Shown here: positions 26,006-35,109 of the stretch, piece after piece
Layout: each line of letters opens with the position of its first letter
How positions within the stretch are numbered: the first letter of the stretch is position 1
DNA from: Mycoplasma sp. Pen4
Lineage (GTDB): Bacteria > Bacillota_I > Bacilli_A > Mycoplasmatales > Metamycoplasmataceae
NCBI RefSeq assembly: GCF_014352955.1
Contig: NZ_CP060691.1
Location: 806,001 to 870,000 of the forward strand
DNA: 64,000 nucleotides
Direction of reading: 5' to 3'
The notes under the pieces: generated by a model
What the model saw: only the letters and a program-made list of their open reading frames with translations
The model's database searches: none
Told to the model about the DNA's origin: nothing
Position numbers and translations under genes: made by a program

Positions 26006-28252
26006 TTATTTAATAAAACTTAAATTTACATATGGAGCATTTTCATTGTCTTTTGATGCCACATAATATTTTGATGTATTTGTTGAACGAGCAGAAGTTG
26101 CAAGTCTTGAATCAGGAATTGTCATTTTTATATCTCTGACAATTTCATCCTCTTGTACATTTCCATCGTGATTTTTATCTTTTCATAAAAATACTTTTGT
26201 ATTTGGTTTTGGTTGCACATATTTGTCCATAATATATGAAACATATTGTTTAGCATAATCTTGATTTTCTGTAATATCTTTTGGATAAATTCTATTTTGG
26301 ATTTGGGCATTTCTATTTTCTGAAGGTTTATATTGATTTCCTTCTCTTGTTGCTAATTCTGCACCTTTATCAAAACCTTTGTGTCCAAAGAAATTAAATG
26401 TAGGTAAATAAGAGATAGTAGATTGATCATATACACTACCAGTGTTATCTCCATTATCTTCAACAAAAGCTAAACCTGTATAATCTGAAGTTTCTAAGTA
26501 ACCACTTAGTCTAATTTTTAAACGTGTTTCCTCATTTGTTTGGACTTCTGAGAATGTACTTGATGATGAATTACCAATTCAATTTCATTTCCCCAAATCA
26601 TAATATATTTGAGAGATAGTTTTTCCATACGCCATTGACTCTAAAAATGTTTTATAAAAATCTCTAGATCTATCAGTTGATATTTTTGCTTTAGCTTCGT
26701 CTGCTTCTTGATTTTTTGCTCTTGCCAATCTGTTATTTGGTACATATTTAGTTGGTTCATAACTTGGTAAGGCAAATGGGGTTAATGGTAGCATAACTGA
26801 ACCATCTAAATATCATCCTTGACGAGTTGTTGTGTCAAAGTTATTCATAAACACCTTACCGTAGTCATCAGATAATGCAGATGGTGAGAATGAATATGTA
26901 TAATGCGAACCGTTTTCACTAAAGTTAAATTTATATGTTCCAAAGTAACCAATTGCAGCATTATCAGATCTATTGTAATGACCTTGATCGATTTTATCAA
27001 TTAAAATAGATGCCGGATTTTTATGATCAATGTTAAAGTATGATTCGAATGCATACTTTGTATATTCTCTTGGAACTAATTCAGTTAAAGAAAAGTAGTA
27101 TTTAATTTTCTTAGCATTAAGAGAGAATTTTTGATCAGGTGAGTAATACATATCACGTTTACTGATTGCTTGTCTAAGTTTTTGTGCATTTTTTGGATCT
27201 AATGGGTCAGAATTCGCTAAACCTCAGATGTCACGAGGACTATAAAGTTGATATAAATATTTATCTAAATTTGTAAATGCGTTTACATCTGAACCAACAC
27301 CAAAAGTGCCATCTTCAGCTCATCTCTCTCTTAAAATCTCTATAACTTCACTAGATACTCTTGCTTTTGCATCTATGTCATAGTTTAATAAGTTCTTGAA
27401 GTTATTTGTAAAATTAGTGTTTCAAAATTGTTTAAATGCAGCGGTGTCTCTAGTGGTATCATAGTCAACCCCACCATAGTAAATTGGTGTTACAGTTGAT
27501 GCTTCAAATTTTTTGTTTGCTACAGTACCTATTTTTTCATCATCAATTAAATTGTTATTAAAATTAACACCTGTTTCAGCATAAGATGTCGCTCAATGGT
27601 GCATATACTCATGAAATAATGTAGACATTAATTGAGCAACTTTGTCATATAAATTAAGATTTGTTTCTAATAATGTGTAACCATTTAAGTAAATTTGTTT
27701 TATTTGCGGAATATATAATCCGTTTGATGCGCGTGTAATAACTTTGTAATTATTTACTTCTACTGCTTTTAAGTCAAAAACTTCTGTTCCAAAAGGAACT
27801 TTACGTTTAAATTCTTGAGCTAAATAAGCTAAACCATATGGTCCAAGTAAATATCTTCTAACGCCTTTGCCATCTGTTATATAAGAATAATCTCTAAAAA
27901 TTAATTTCGTATATGGATCTTGATATTCATAATAATACTGTCCATAATTATTTGAATGTTCTTTTAACTCTTTCGGATCCTGAATTAGATTTACATCTTT
28001 TAAAACTTCATTTTCATTTACACCACTAAAAATTTGCATTTCATCCTTTGAAATAGGGAGAAAATTGTGTGTTATAGTAGGTATTTCATAATTTGGTTTT
28101 ACATCAATATCAGGTCTATCTTCATCATCGTCATCTACTACAACTTTTGGTAATAGATTTAAGATAGAACAAGATGTAGCAATAGCTGATGTAGCCATTA
28201 CTGATGCTGTTATTCCTAATAAAGCGCGTATTTTTTTCTTATTTTTTTTCAT
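26006..28252 (-). CDS. Lipoprotein zinc metalloprotease with HEYMH motif (748 aa)
   Basis: Surface-exposed lipoprotein: signal MKKNKKKIRALLGITASVMA, lipobox IATSC (Cys28), then an Asp-rich linker. The zinc-binding helix HEYMH lies at residues 214-218 within LMSTLFHEYMHHW, the HExxH signature of gluzincin-type metalloproteases; a downstream third ligand was not assigned. Near the C-terminus, residues 692-703 (DKNHDGNVQEDE) fit the EF-hand / dockerin calcium loop D-x-N-x-D-G-x-V-x-x-x-E. The start has AGGAAT upstream. Many Trp are TGA. It probably digests host or surface proteins; the family resembles mycoplasma metalloproteases annotated from M. pulmonis, but that link is from memory. Confidence 0.85.
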
Positions 28253-28313
28253 TGTTATTCCTATTTATTTAAATTTTACACTTTTTTCAATTAATTGATA
28301 TCACTATGAACTC

Positions 28314-28332
28314 AAATAAAACAGTTTTATTT
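28314..28332. repeat. Short perfect inverted repeat
   Basis: AAATAAAAC A GTTTTATTT in the gap upstream of the metalloprotease. It could be a regulatory site or a weak hairpin. Minus-strand TTGACT lies next to it. Confidence 0.4.
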
Positions 28333-28374
28333 TAGTCAACTTATGTTCTTTTGTTTATCGGTTTATAAAATGAA

Positions 28375-28406
28375 ATGACATAATGCTTAAAAGCACTATG
28401 TCATAG
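28375..28406 (-). terminator. Long hairpin terminator carrying the 14-base repeat
   Basis: Minus strand: ATGACATAGTGCTT, two bases, AAGCATTATGTCAT (one mismatch in 14), followed by TTTCATTTT. It lies 28 bases past the stop of the membrane-protein gene. Its outer arm contains CCTATGACATAGTG, also found at 25271. Confidence 0.65.
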
Positions 28407-28433
28407 GCATATTAGTAATTAATAAAATTTAAA

Positions 28434-29444
28434 TTATTTAAATGTGATATTGAATTTTAAACCAAAAGTTTCAAACTCAATTGTGTTATATGAACTTTTT
28501 AGATTTCATAAGTTGAAAAACATTTTACTTATATTATTAGTTACTTTTTGTTTCATGTCTCTTGATGTAATAAATTCAATTGGTTCAGTAATTTCACCAA
28601 CATATTTGTAATCATTTTCAAAGATTTCTTTGTACACTCCAACTAGTTGAAGTTTGTTCTTTCTAATGACTTTTTTAATTAATGCAATATCTAAATCTGA
28701 TAAATATTCATCATCTGTATAAATCTTTTTAAGATTATTAAATCTCATTGTAATTATCATTAATGTATAAACTAATTTATTACCTTTTTCTTTTTCAGTT
28801 TCATATTCATAGAGATTTAAAATCTTAACTCTGATTATTGAATACACAATAAATCAAATAAAGAATGAATTTACTAAAAACATCATGATAAATACGAAAA
28901 TAACTAATGATCATGATATATTCATAAAAGCATCATAATTTATATATGCTAATATCATTCCTGGTATGCATAATACAGCTAAAAACACAGCAATTGATGC
29001 TAATATTTTGAATAAAGTCTTTTTACCTTTTAGATGAATTAATCCTATCACATAGGAAACAAAGTTATTTCATATACGATTTTTAGATTCATCTGGTAAG
29101 TAAATATTTACAAACATTTCATATAACTGAAATGAAAGAAATGATAATAAAGCTATTTTATAAAAGTTATCACTTAATGCATATGATTTAATCCAAACTA
29201 TTATTCTAATAATTCATAATAAATTTGTGTACATAAATCCTATTGCAACAAGCGCAAAAAGAAATATTTCGCCTCCTGTTATCTCTCTTCCTCTTGATTC
29301 TGCATTTGGAAATTCATCAAAAATAACTTGGAAGAAAAAGTATGATAATAATCCATAAATTATTAAATGAATAAGTATGTGTATCGGACTTTTGATTCTA
29401 TTGATAAATATTTTCTTGATTTCACTTCTATTAATATTTAACAT
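28434..29444 (-). CDS. Multi-pass membrane protein with C-terminal cytosolic domain, unknown (336 aa)
   Basis: Five or six hydrophobic segments (residues about 18-42, 55-80, 86-112, 143-168, 172-203), then a hydrophilic C-terminal region of about 130 residues beginning RVKILNLYEYETEKEKG. At least five Trp codons are TGA. No known family is recognised. The neighbour upstream (29549-30307) is also a membrane protein whose last segment is followed by a similar NRIKVKVLKLNEDEELK stretch, suggesting distant paralogues or a two-subunit complex. The start at 29444 has AT-rich sequence with a GGGGGA-type purine cluster upstream. Same strand and short spacing imply an operon. Confidence 0.78.
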
Positions 29445-29548
29445 AAATCAGTCCCCCTTCTTGCAATTACTGTAATTGCTTCAATTATCTTATTTATTGA
29501 TTTCAAACTTTATGTTTGAGGGTTGATGATTGTGACTTATCTTTTATC

Positions 29549-30307
29549 TTATTTAATTGTGTTTAAAGAATAAATTCTTAATTTTCTAATGTATCTTGAG
29601 GCATCAATTTTTAATTCTTCATCTTCATTAAGTTTTAAAACCTTAACCTTTATTCTGTTTATTAAAAATACTCAAATTGAGATTATTAAGCTTAATGATG
29701 AGTAAATAATATTGAAAATAACCATAGGTTTTCCGTATTTTATTATGTAATCAGCATTATCTAATCTTTGTATATTAGCAATTAATGTAACAACCGAACC
29801 AATCGCTCAAAGAATTAATAATACATTAGCAAAAGATAAAATTCATCTTACATGATTAACTTTTATTCTATATACATTATTAGCAATATCTTCTGGTCAA
29901 ATGCTTTGATTTTTTCATCCATCATCTATGTTGTTTGTATTGAAGTTTTTTCTAATTTCCTTGCTAGAAAGTAGTTTTAAGAATTTTTGATATGTTTCAT
30001 CACTTAAATTCCCACCACTTTTGTAACAAATTATTTTGAATATTAATTTCATTAAAATATAGTATATAAACGCAGCAAATATAAATAATACTAATACTTC
30101 AAAGAATCCCACCATTGCAACTCCAACAATTTTTGCTGTTGTTGTTAAGTCTAATGAAGGTACTTTAATTCCAAAAAGTATTACGCTGTAGACTTGAAAA
30201 ACAAATAATGCAAATGCAATTACTAAAAATATTGATTTTTTAACTATTTCGAAAATAGTCGCATCTTTTAATAAGTATTCTTTAATTTTTGTTTTTGTTA
30301 AGTACAT
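29549..30307 (-). CDS. Four- or five-pass membrane protein, unknown (252 aa)
   Basis: Hydrophobic segments at residues about 22-46, 56-92 (probably two), 150-175 and 188-213, separated by hydrophilic loops; short charged C-terminus. Trp codons are TGA. The start MYLTKTKIK at 30307 follows AAAGAGAG; an in-frame ATG at 30346 lies inside a long inverted repeat without a ribosome-binding site and is not preferred. It is in the same reading frame as the small ORF upstream, separated by a TAG. No function can be assigned. Confidence 0.75.
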
Positions 30308-30320
30308 CTTTTCTCTCTTT

Positions 30321-30391
30321 CTAAGAAATTTGTTAGCTAATAGCATTGTGTTTGTCTAGATAGTGTCACAATGCCGTTCTAAATTTCTTAG
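30321..30391. repeat. Two-part inverted repeat between two minus-strand ORFs
   Basis: Outer arms CTAAGAAATTT (30321-30331) and AAATTTCTTAG (30381-30391) enclose inner arms AGCATTGTG-like and CACAATGC-like (8 paired bases around a 16-base centre). No T-run follows, so it is not an ordinary terminator. It covers the TAG of the small ORF and the region just before the next gene. Confidence 0.6.
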
Positions 30392-30634
30392 TTTTGCAAA
30401 AGCAATATTAAATAAGATGCTTTTAATGTTTTTCATTAATTTAAAAGCATTAGTAATAATATGATGATCATGTTGGCTTTGTATTAAAAGACCTGTATCA
30501 GTTAAATTACAAGCATATCAATTAAGTTTGCTTGAAGTGAAGAGCAAAATAAATCTAGATCTCCTAGATAAGTTATAAATGTCATTAGTTTTTCTTTTCC
30601 AAGAATTTTCTTCTAATATTCTTTTTGAAAACAT
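30356..30634 (-). CDS. Candidate small protein of 92 aa, unknown
   Basis: Open when TGA is read as Trp (once). It begins MFSKRILEENSWKRK and ends ERHCDTI, Lys/Arg-rich with one moderately hydrophobic stretch. Support: AAGGTG ribosome-binding site 5 bases before ATG, and TATAAT at 30655-30660 upstream. Against: no recognisable family, and a CGG codon that is rare in this genome. It could be a remnant of a mobile-element protein. The stop overlaps the inverted repeat at 30321-30391, in frame with the membrane protein that follows. Confidence 0.45.
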
Positions 30635-30654
30635 TTGCACCTTCTTATGATTTA

Positions 30655-30660
30655 ATTATA
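30655..30660 (-). promoter_or_regulatory. -10 box for the small ORF / membrane protein operon
   Basis: Minus-strand TATAAT with TTAATA 17 bases upstream; leader of about 15 bases to the ATG at 30634. Confidence 0.5.
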
Positions 30661-30874
30661 TTTGGTTTTGGTTGCTTTATTAACTTTTAGCTCTAAATAG
30701 TAGACATTTTCCACATTTTGTTCCACAATATTATGCAAAATAAACATAAAAAATTAATCAACATATTTGATACAAATTGTGTTCTGTTTTTCATGAAATA
30801 TGGAAATATATGAAAATGTTACCATCTACATTCCAAACTTGATATCATATAAGTGTAAGAAAACGGAGGCTTTT

Positions 30875-31090
30875 ATGTATAAATACAAAGCAAAATTAAT
30901 TTCAAATAACGAAGTCATTGCGCAAGCAAATACAATTGAAGAAATTGAAGGACTTATTAAAGGATTCCGTCGTGGTCAAAAACACGGTGAACACACACGT
31001 ATGAATGAAAAAATCGAAATCATTCACGTGGAAAGAAACGATTTAAGAGGTAAACATCACTCAAAAGAAGTTGTTATTAAAACAGTTTAG
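30875..31090 (+). CDS. Small conserved-looking protein (71 aa), function unknown
   Basis: Basic, highly charged protein starting MYKYKAKLISNNEVIAQ, with a block GLIKGFRRGQKHGEHTRMNE followed by IEIIHVERNDLRGKHH. Strong GGAGG ribosome-binding site before ATG 30875; an upstream in-frame ATG at 30800 has none. Codon use is like the housekeeping genes (CGT, GGT), which suggests good expression. The size and charge would suit an RNA-associated or ribosome-associated protein, but I recognise no family. It is isolated, with a terminator about 90 bases downstream. Confidence 0.8.
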   Translation: MYKYKAKLISNNEVIAQANTIEEIEGLIKGFRRGQKHGEHTRMNEKIEIIHVERNDLRGKHHSKEVVIKTV

Positions 31091-31124
31091 TTCACATTTT
31101 ACAAATATAAATACTTAAATATAC

Positions 31125-31142
31125 AACATTAAATTTAATGTT
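31125..31142. repeat. Perfect 18-base palindrome
   Basis: AACATTAAATTTAATGTT, 34 bases after the small-protein stop. It could be a protein-binding site or a simple AT palindrome. Confidence 0.4.
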
Positions 31143-31175
31143 ATAAATACACAGTTTCGTTTAATTTATTAAATT

Positions 31176-31203
31176 AAAATACAGCCTTAATCAGCTGTAT
31201 TTT
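31176..31203. terminator. Bidirectional terminator
   Basis: AAAATACAGC / GCTGTATTTT around an 8-base loop, between convergent genes, with T-rich tails on both strands. Confidence 0.85.
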
Positions 31204-31206
31204 TAA

Positions 31207-32232
31207 TTATTGATTTTGATCACTTTTTTCTGCAATTTCAGTTTTTTCATATGTTTCGTTATTTTGCTTTGTGTAATTGTAAATTAACTCAGCAAGTTCT
31301 TCTTTTGGAAGAGATTGATACTCAACAATATTTAATAATTTTGCCATTTTGAAAAGTTGATCATTTGGTAATGATATTAATTTTTCAATTGTTTGACGTT
31401 TTTGAAGTTCTTCTACTGTTTCTTTTGTTGATTTTGTAGTTTCATTATTTGATTTTGAAGCAGATTTGTCAAATGAATTTTCACTATCATTTTGATCAAT
31501 ATCGCTTGCACGTAGATCTGATGGAACTTGACCTGCTAATAATTCATTTAATCAATTATTACCACCATTTGTATTATTACCATTAAATGCTTGACTTAAT
31601 GATTTAAGAATTTTGGCGCTTTCTTCTTTTCTTTTGATATTTTCAAATAAGAATTTAATTCTTCTAAATTGTGTTCCTGGGAATAATTTGGTTAAAAGAC
31701 CTATAACAGCTGAAAGAATTGATAATACTATAAAAGCAACTCCCAATTGTGAATATCCTGTTTGAATTGAAAACGAGGATGAAAATAGAATAATTTGTAT
31801 AAATGAAATAAACCCAATTGCTGTTAATAATGTGAAATTTTGTTTATTAACATCAATGTATGTTCTGTCTTCATTGGCTTTTTTTCAATCACGAACAACA
31901 CTATAAACAAGGTAAACAGAAAGAACTAATGTTGTAGTTGTGAGAAGAATAGTACTTATAAAACTCATTATAAAATTGTTATATAAACTTGTTGCATCTG
32001 CATTTTTAATATTTTTTGCTAATTCATCAAATGTTTGAGTTCAAATACCTTTCTCTTTAAAAGGTTCAGAAATACCAATCGATCCAATTATTAATGTAGA
32101 AACAGTTAAGATAATTGTTAAAGCAATTGCAGCTAATAAAATAGCTATTCAATAATTAAATGTTTTCTTACCTTTTTCGTAAAGAGAATCAGATGTATGA
32201 TCTTCTCTTAATAATTTAACTAGTGGAATCAT
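31207..32232 (-). CDS. Four-pass membrane protein with C-terminal SAP/Rho-N-like motif (341 aa)
   Basis: Membrane segments at residues about 25-52, 85-110, 130-150 and 160-182, then a long hydrophilic tail rich in Asn, Ser and Asp. The final 45 residues (DQLFKMAKLLNIVEYQSLPK, then EELAELIYNYTK) resemble the two-helix SAP / Rho N-terminal-like fold that often binds nucleic acid. The start at 32232 has GGAGG and lies 8 bases after the rluD stop, so it is co-transcribed with it. Trp codons are TGA. Function unknown; membrane attachment of nucleic acid is only a guess. Confidence 0.78.
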
Positions 32233-32240
32233 ATTCCTCC

Positions 32241-33161
32241 TTATTTTTCTTCCTCAAAGAATTCTTTGAAATCAAAACCTGATACCTCAAATTCTTTTGG
32301 TGGTTTAGCAAAGAATGTCATTGTTTCTTTTGTAATTGGGTGTTCAAAAACTAATTTATATGCATGTAAACGTTGTCCAAAATCATCAATCGGTTTGTTA
32401 TAAACTGGATCACCATAAATTGGGTTTTTTATGTGTGATAAATGAACTCTAATTTGGTGTGTTCTTCCTGTTTCTAATTCACATTTAATTAATGATTTAG
32501 GTAAGTTATCTAAATAAAAACTTTTAAGTAAAGTTATATTTGTGACTGCATGTTTTGAGTTATTATTTGTAACTTCCATTTTAAGTCTATCTTTTTGACT
32601 GCGACCAATAGGAAGAATCAACTTCATTTTGTTACTTTCTAAAATCCCATCAGCAATCGCTATATATGAACGGTGAATGCTGTGGTCTGCAAATTTTTCA
32701 GCAAGTAATTTATGTGCTTCATTGGTTTTAGCAATTATTAATAAACCACTTGTGTCTTTATCGATACGGTGAACAATTCCTGGACGCAATAATCCATTTT
32801 CATTCGATAAATTATTCTTGAAATGATACAATAATCCATTTACTAAAGTATTATCTACGTGACCGGGCGCAGGGTGAACTGTTAAGCCACTTGGTTTGTT
32901 TAAAACACATAAATAATCATCGTCATAAAGGATTTCTAACTCCATTTCTTGTGGAATAACATGTATCTCTTTATCAATTACTCTTGTAACTTTGATTATT
33001 TGTCCTTCTTTAACTGTGAATTTTGGTTTATTCACTACAACACCATCGACAAAAACTGCTTTTTCTTCGATAAGTTGCTTTATATCGTTACGCGAAATTT
33101 CTGAATGATTACTAATATATTTATCAATTCTTTCGCTGTATTTTACTTCTAATTCAATCAT
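32241..33161 (-). CDS. rluD: RluA/RluD-family 23S rRNA pseudouridine synthase (306 aa)
   Basis: Converts specific uridines in 23S rRNA to pseudouridine. An N-terminal S4 RNA-binding domain (residues about 10-60) precedes the catalytic domain; the signature HRIDKDTSGL gives the catalytic Asp134, and GRTHQIRVHLSH matches the later family motif. Full length. Whether it is RluD, RluB-like or another member of the A family cannot be settled by eye. Its ATG is preceded by TATAAT seven bases upstream, divergent from ffh, so both genes share an 88-base promoter region. Confidence 0.92.
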   Translation of the reverse strand: MIELEVKYSERIDKYISNHSEISRNDIKQLIEEKAVFVDGVVVNKPKFTVKEGQIIKVTRVIDKEIHVIPQEMELEILYDDDYLCVLNKPSGLTVHPAPGHVDNTLVNGLLYHFKNNLSNENGLLRPGIVHRIDKDTSGLLIIAKTNEAHKLLAEKFADHSIHRSYIAIADGILESNKMKLILPIGRSQKDRLKMEVTNNNSKHAVTNITLLKSFYLDNLPKSLIKCELETGRTHQIRVHLSHIKNPIYGDPVYNKPIDDFGQRLHAYKLVFEHPITKETMTFFAKPPKEFEVSGFDFKEFFEEEK

Positions 33162-33168
33162 ATATTTA

Positions 33169-33174
33169 ATTATA
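33169..33174 (-). promoter_or_regulatory. -10 box for rluD
   Basis: Minus-strand TATAAT with seven bases before the ATG at 33161; near-leaderless. Confidence 0.55.
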
Positions 33175-33237
33175 TTAGATTTTCCTGATTTTATGGGGCG
33201 TATCTAATTTTATTTATTTTATAAATAACTTATGCTA

Positions 33238-33243
33238 TATAAT
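33238..33243 (+). promoter_or_regulatory. -10 box of leaderless promoter for ffh
   Basis: TATAAT, six bases, ATG at 33250. The box overlaps an earlier in-frame ATG (33232), which is therefore upstream of transcription. Confidence 0.6.
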
Positions 33244-33249
33244 TTATAT

Positions 33250-34587
33250 ATGTTAGATTTTTTAGAAAAAAGAATACAAAAAACAATGGCAAAAATGTCT
33301 AAAAAGACAATGTTAAATGAATCAGATATTCTCGAAGTTACAAGAGAAGTAAAAATTGCTTTATTAGAAGCCGATGTTAATTTACATGTAGTAAAACAGT
33401 TTATAAATAATGTTAAAGAAAAAGCTTTATCAAGTGAAATTATCGGAAAATTAAATCCATCACAACAAATGATTAAGATTTTTCATGAAGAACTTGTTCA
33501 TATTTTAGGAGATAAAGAGCAAGCAATTAAGATTACAAAAAAACCATTTATCATCATGATGTGTGGTTTACAAGGTTCTGGTAAGACAACAGCAACAGCA
33601 AAACTTGCTTACTACCTTAGAAAAAAACAAAATATTAAAAAACCATTAGTTGTAGCAGCAGATATTTATCGTCCAGCAGCTGTAGATCAGTTAGTTACGC
33701 TTGCTAAATCAATTCAAGTTGATTACTATGAGCAAGGTGTAAACGTACCAGCAGAAACAATTGTTGCTAATGCTTTAAAACATGCATATGAAAATGATAA
33801 TGATTTAGTAATCATTGATACTGCAGGACGTTTAGCTATTGATGAAACCTTAATGGAAGAACTTGTTAACATTAAGAAACTAGCACACCCAGCAGAAATT
33901 TTATTTGTGGCTGATGCTTTAAGTGGTCAAGATGTAATCAATGTTGCTAAAACATTCAACGAAAAACTTAGTCTCACCGGTACAATCATCACAAAATTAG
34001 ATTCAGATGCTCGTGGTGGGGCTGCATTAAGTATTCGTCAAGTACTTAATATACCAATTAGATTCATTGGTACTGGTGAAAAAACATCAAACCTTGAATT
34101 ATTCTACCCAGATAGAATGGCAGACAGAATTCTTGGTATGGGTGATGTTATGACACTTATTGAAAAGGCACAAGAAACAATTGATGAAGGTAAAGCTAAA
34201 AACATGATTGAAAGAATGTTTTCAGGTAACTTCTCACTTGACGACTTAATGGAACAAATTAAACAAATGAAATCATTAGGAAAATTCTCTAAATTATTAA
34301 AAATGCTTCCTGGGGGTCTTGCTAATAAAATTAATGAAGAAGATATTGATAAAGCAGAAGAAAAAATGAAACTTTATCAAATACTTATGTCATCAATGAC
34401 AAAAGAAGAACGTAAAAACCCTAAATTATTAAGAAACGCTTCACGTAAGGAAAGAATCCTTAAGGGAAGCGGTAGAACTGCACAAGAATATAATAAATTA
34501 CTCAATGATTTTGACTCTATGTCAAAACGTATGACAGAAATGGCTAAAAAATTCAAAAATGGTGCAGGTTTTGGTGGAATGTTTTAA
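33250..34587 (+). CDS. ffh: Signal recognition particle protein Ffh (445 aa)
   Basis: GTPase that binds signal sequences and the SRP RNA and delivers ribosomes to the membrane. N-domain helices, then the G-domain with GLQGSGKTTATAKLAYYL, DIYRPAAVDQL, DTAGRLAIDE and TKLDSDARGG, then the Met-rich M-domain (residues about 300-445). Full length. ATG 33250 is chosen over 33232 because the -10 box TATAAT at 33238-33243 covers the earlier ATG; MLDFLEKRIQ is also the expected family N-terminus. Confidence 0.96.
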   Translation: MLDFLEKRIQKTMAKMSKKTMLNESDILEVTREVKIALLEADVNLHVVKQFINNVKEKALSSEIIGKLNPSQQMIKIFHEELVHILGDKEQAIKITKKPFIIMMCGLQGSGKTTATAKLAYYLRKKQNIKKPLVVAADIYRPAAVDQLVTLAKSIQVDYYEQGVNVPAETIVANALKHAYENDNDLVIIDTAGRLAIDETLMEELVNIKKLAHPAEILFVADALSGQDVINVAKTFNEKLSLTGTIITKLDSDARGGAALSIRQVLNIPIRFIGTGEKTSNLELFYPDRMADRILGMGDVMTLIEKAQETIDEGKAKNMIERMFSGNFSLDDLMEQIKQMKSLGKFSKLLKMLPGGLANKINEEDIDKAEEKMKLYQILMSSMTKEERKNPKLLRNASRKERILKGSGRTAQEYNKLLNDFDSMSKRMTEMAKKFKNGAGFGGMF

Positions 34588-34609
34588 ACTCCGTATTGGA
34601 GTTTTTTTA
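34586..34609 (+). terminator. Terminator of ffh
   Basis: AACTCC / GGAGTT stem with a seven-T run, overlapping the stop codon. Confidence 0.88.
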
Positions 34610-34630
34610 TAACTTTTAAATTGTTTGTGG

Positions 34631-34636
34631 TATGAT
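34631..34636 (+). promoter_or_regulatory. -10 box for tRNA-Thr(GGT)
   Basis: TGGTATGAT, an extended -10, 17 bases before the tRNA 5' end. Confidence 0.5.
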
Positions 34637-34653
34637 GTTTTTATATGGTATTT

Positions 34654-34729
<76 letters not shown>

Positions 34730-35063
34730 TATTTTTTTATATTTTTCATAAATATGCAAATACTTACCTCTCATCTAATATTTGATATAACAAAATTAAG
34801 GAAATTGTTTTAATAAGAGGAAAAATTAAACATAATAATAAAATTAATCGCAGAATTGGTTTAATGTTAAATTTGATAAAAAATACATCAGAAATTTTTA
34901 AATATGGAACATTTGTATTAGCAATCATATTTTTACTTATGATCAGAGTTGCAACATCTAAAATTACTTTGTTCAAGTGCGAGTTGTTAACTCGTGTTTT
35001 TTGATTTTGTAATGAAACATAATATGCATATTCCTACACACCTTAATTTCACCGTTCCATAAA
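34730..35063. other. Intergenic region open on both strands, coding status unclear
   Basis: Downstream of tRNA-Thr the plus strand is open (TGA as Trp) up to TAA about 35028, giving a possible 52-aa hydrophobic peptide from ATG about 34865 (MLNLIKNTSEIFKYG...). The minus strand is open over 34764-34976 (70 codons, TTG start, hydrophobic). Neither has a ribosome-binding site. A plus-strand terminator at 34977-35001 hints that the plus strand is transcribed, perhaps as an extension of the tRNA transcript. This may be a gene remnant. Confidence 0.3.
34977..35001 (+). terminator. Plus-strand terminator
   Basis: GCGAGTT GTT AACTCGT followed by GTTTTTT. The nearest upstream plus-strand gene is tRNA-Thr, 250 bases away. 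Confidence 0.65.
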
Positions 35064-35101
35064 TTTAAAAAACGCAAACCACATAATTGTGATTTGCGAT
35101 A
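35064..35101 (-). terminator. Terminator of the degraded membrane-protein copy
   Basis: Minus strand CGCAAATCACA / TGTGGTTTGCG with a T-run. It is nearly the same hairpin as at 36104-36143 and is part of the tandem duplication. Confidence 0.8.
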
Positions 35102-35109
35102 ATAGATGT

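Noticed and set aside
30706-30729. Two DnaA-box-like sequences (TTTTCCACA and TTGTTCCACA)
   Set aside because: No dnaA or dnaN gene is near, and such motifs are frequent by chance in AT-rich DNA.
33232-33249. Upstream in-frame ATG of ffh
   Set aside because: The -10 box TATAAT lies inside this stretch, so it should not be transcribed, and the family N-terminus begins at MLDFLEKR.
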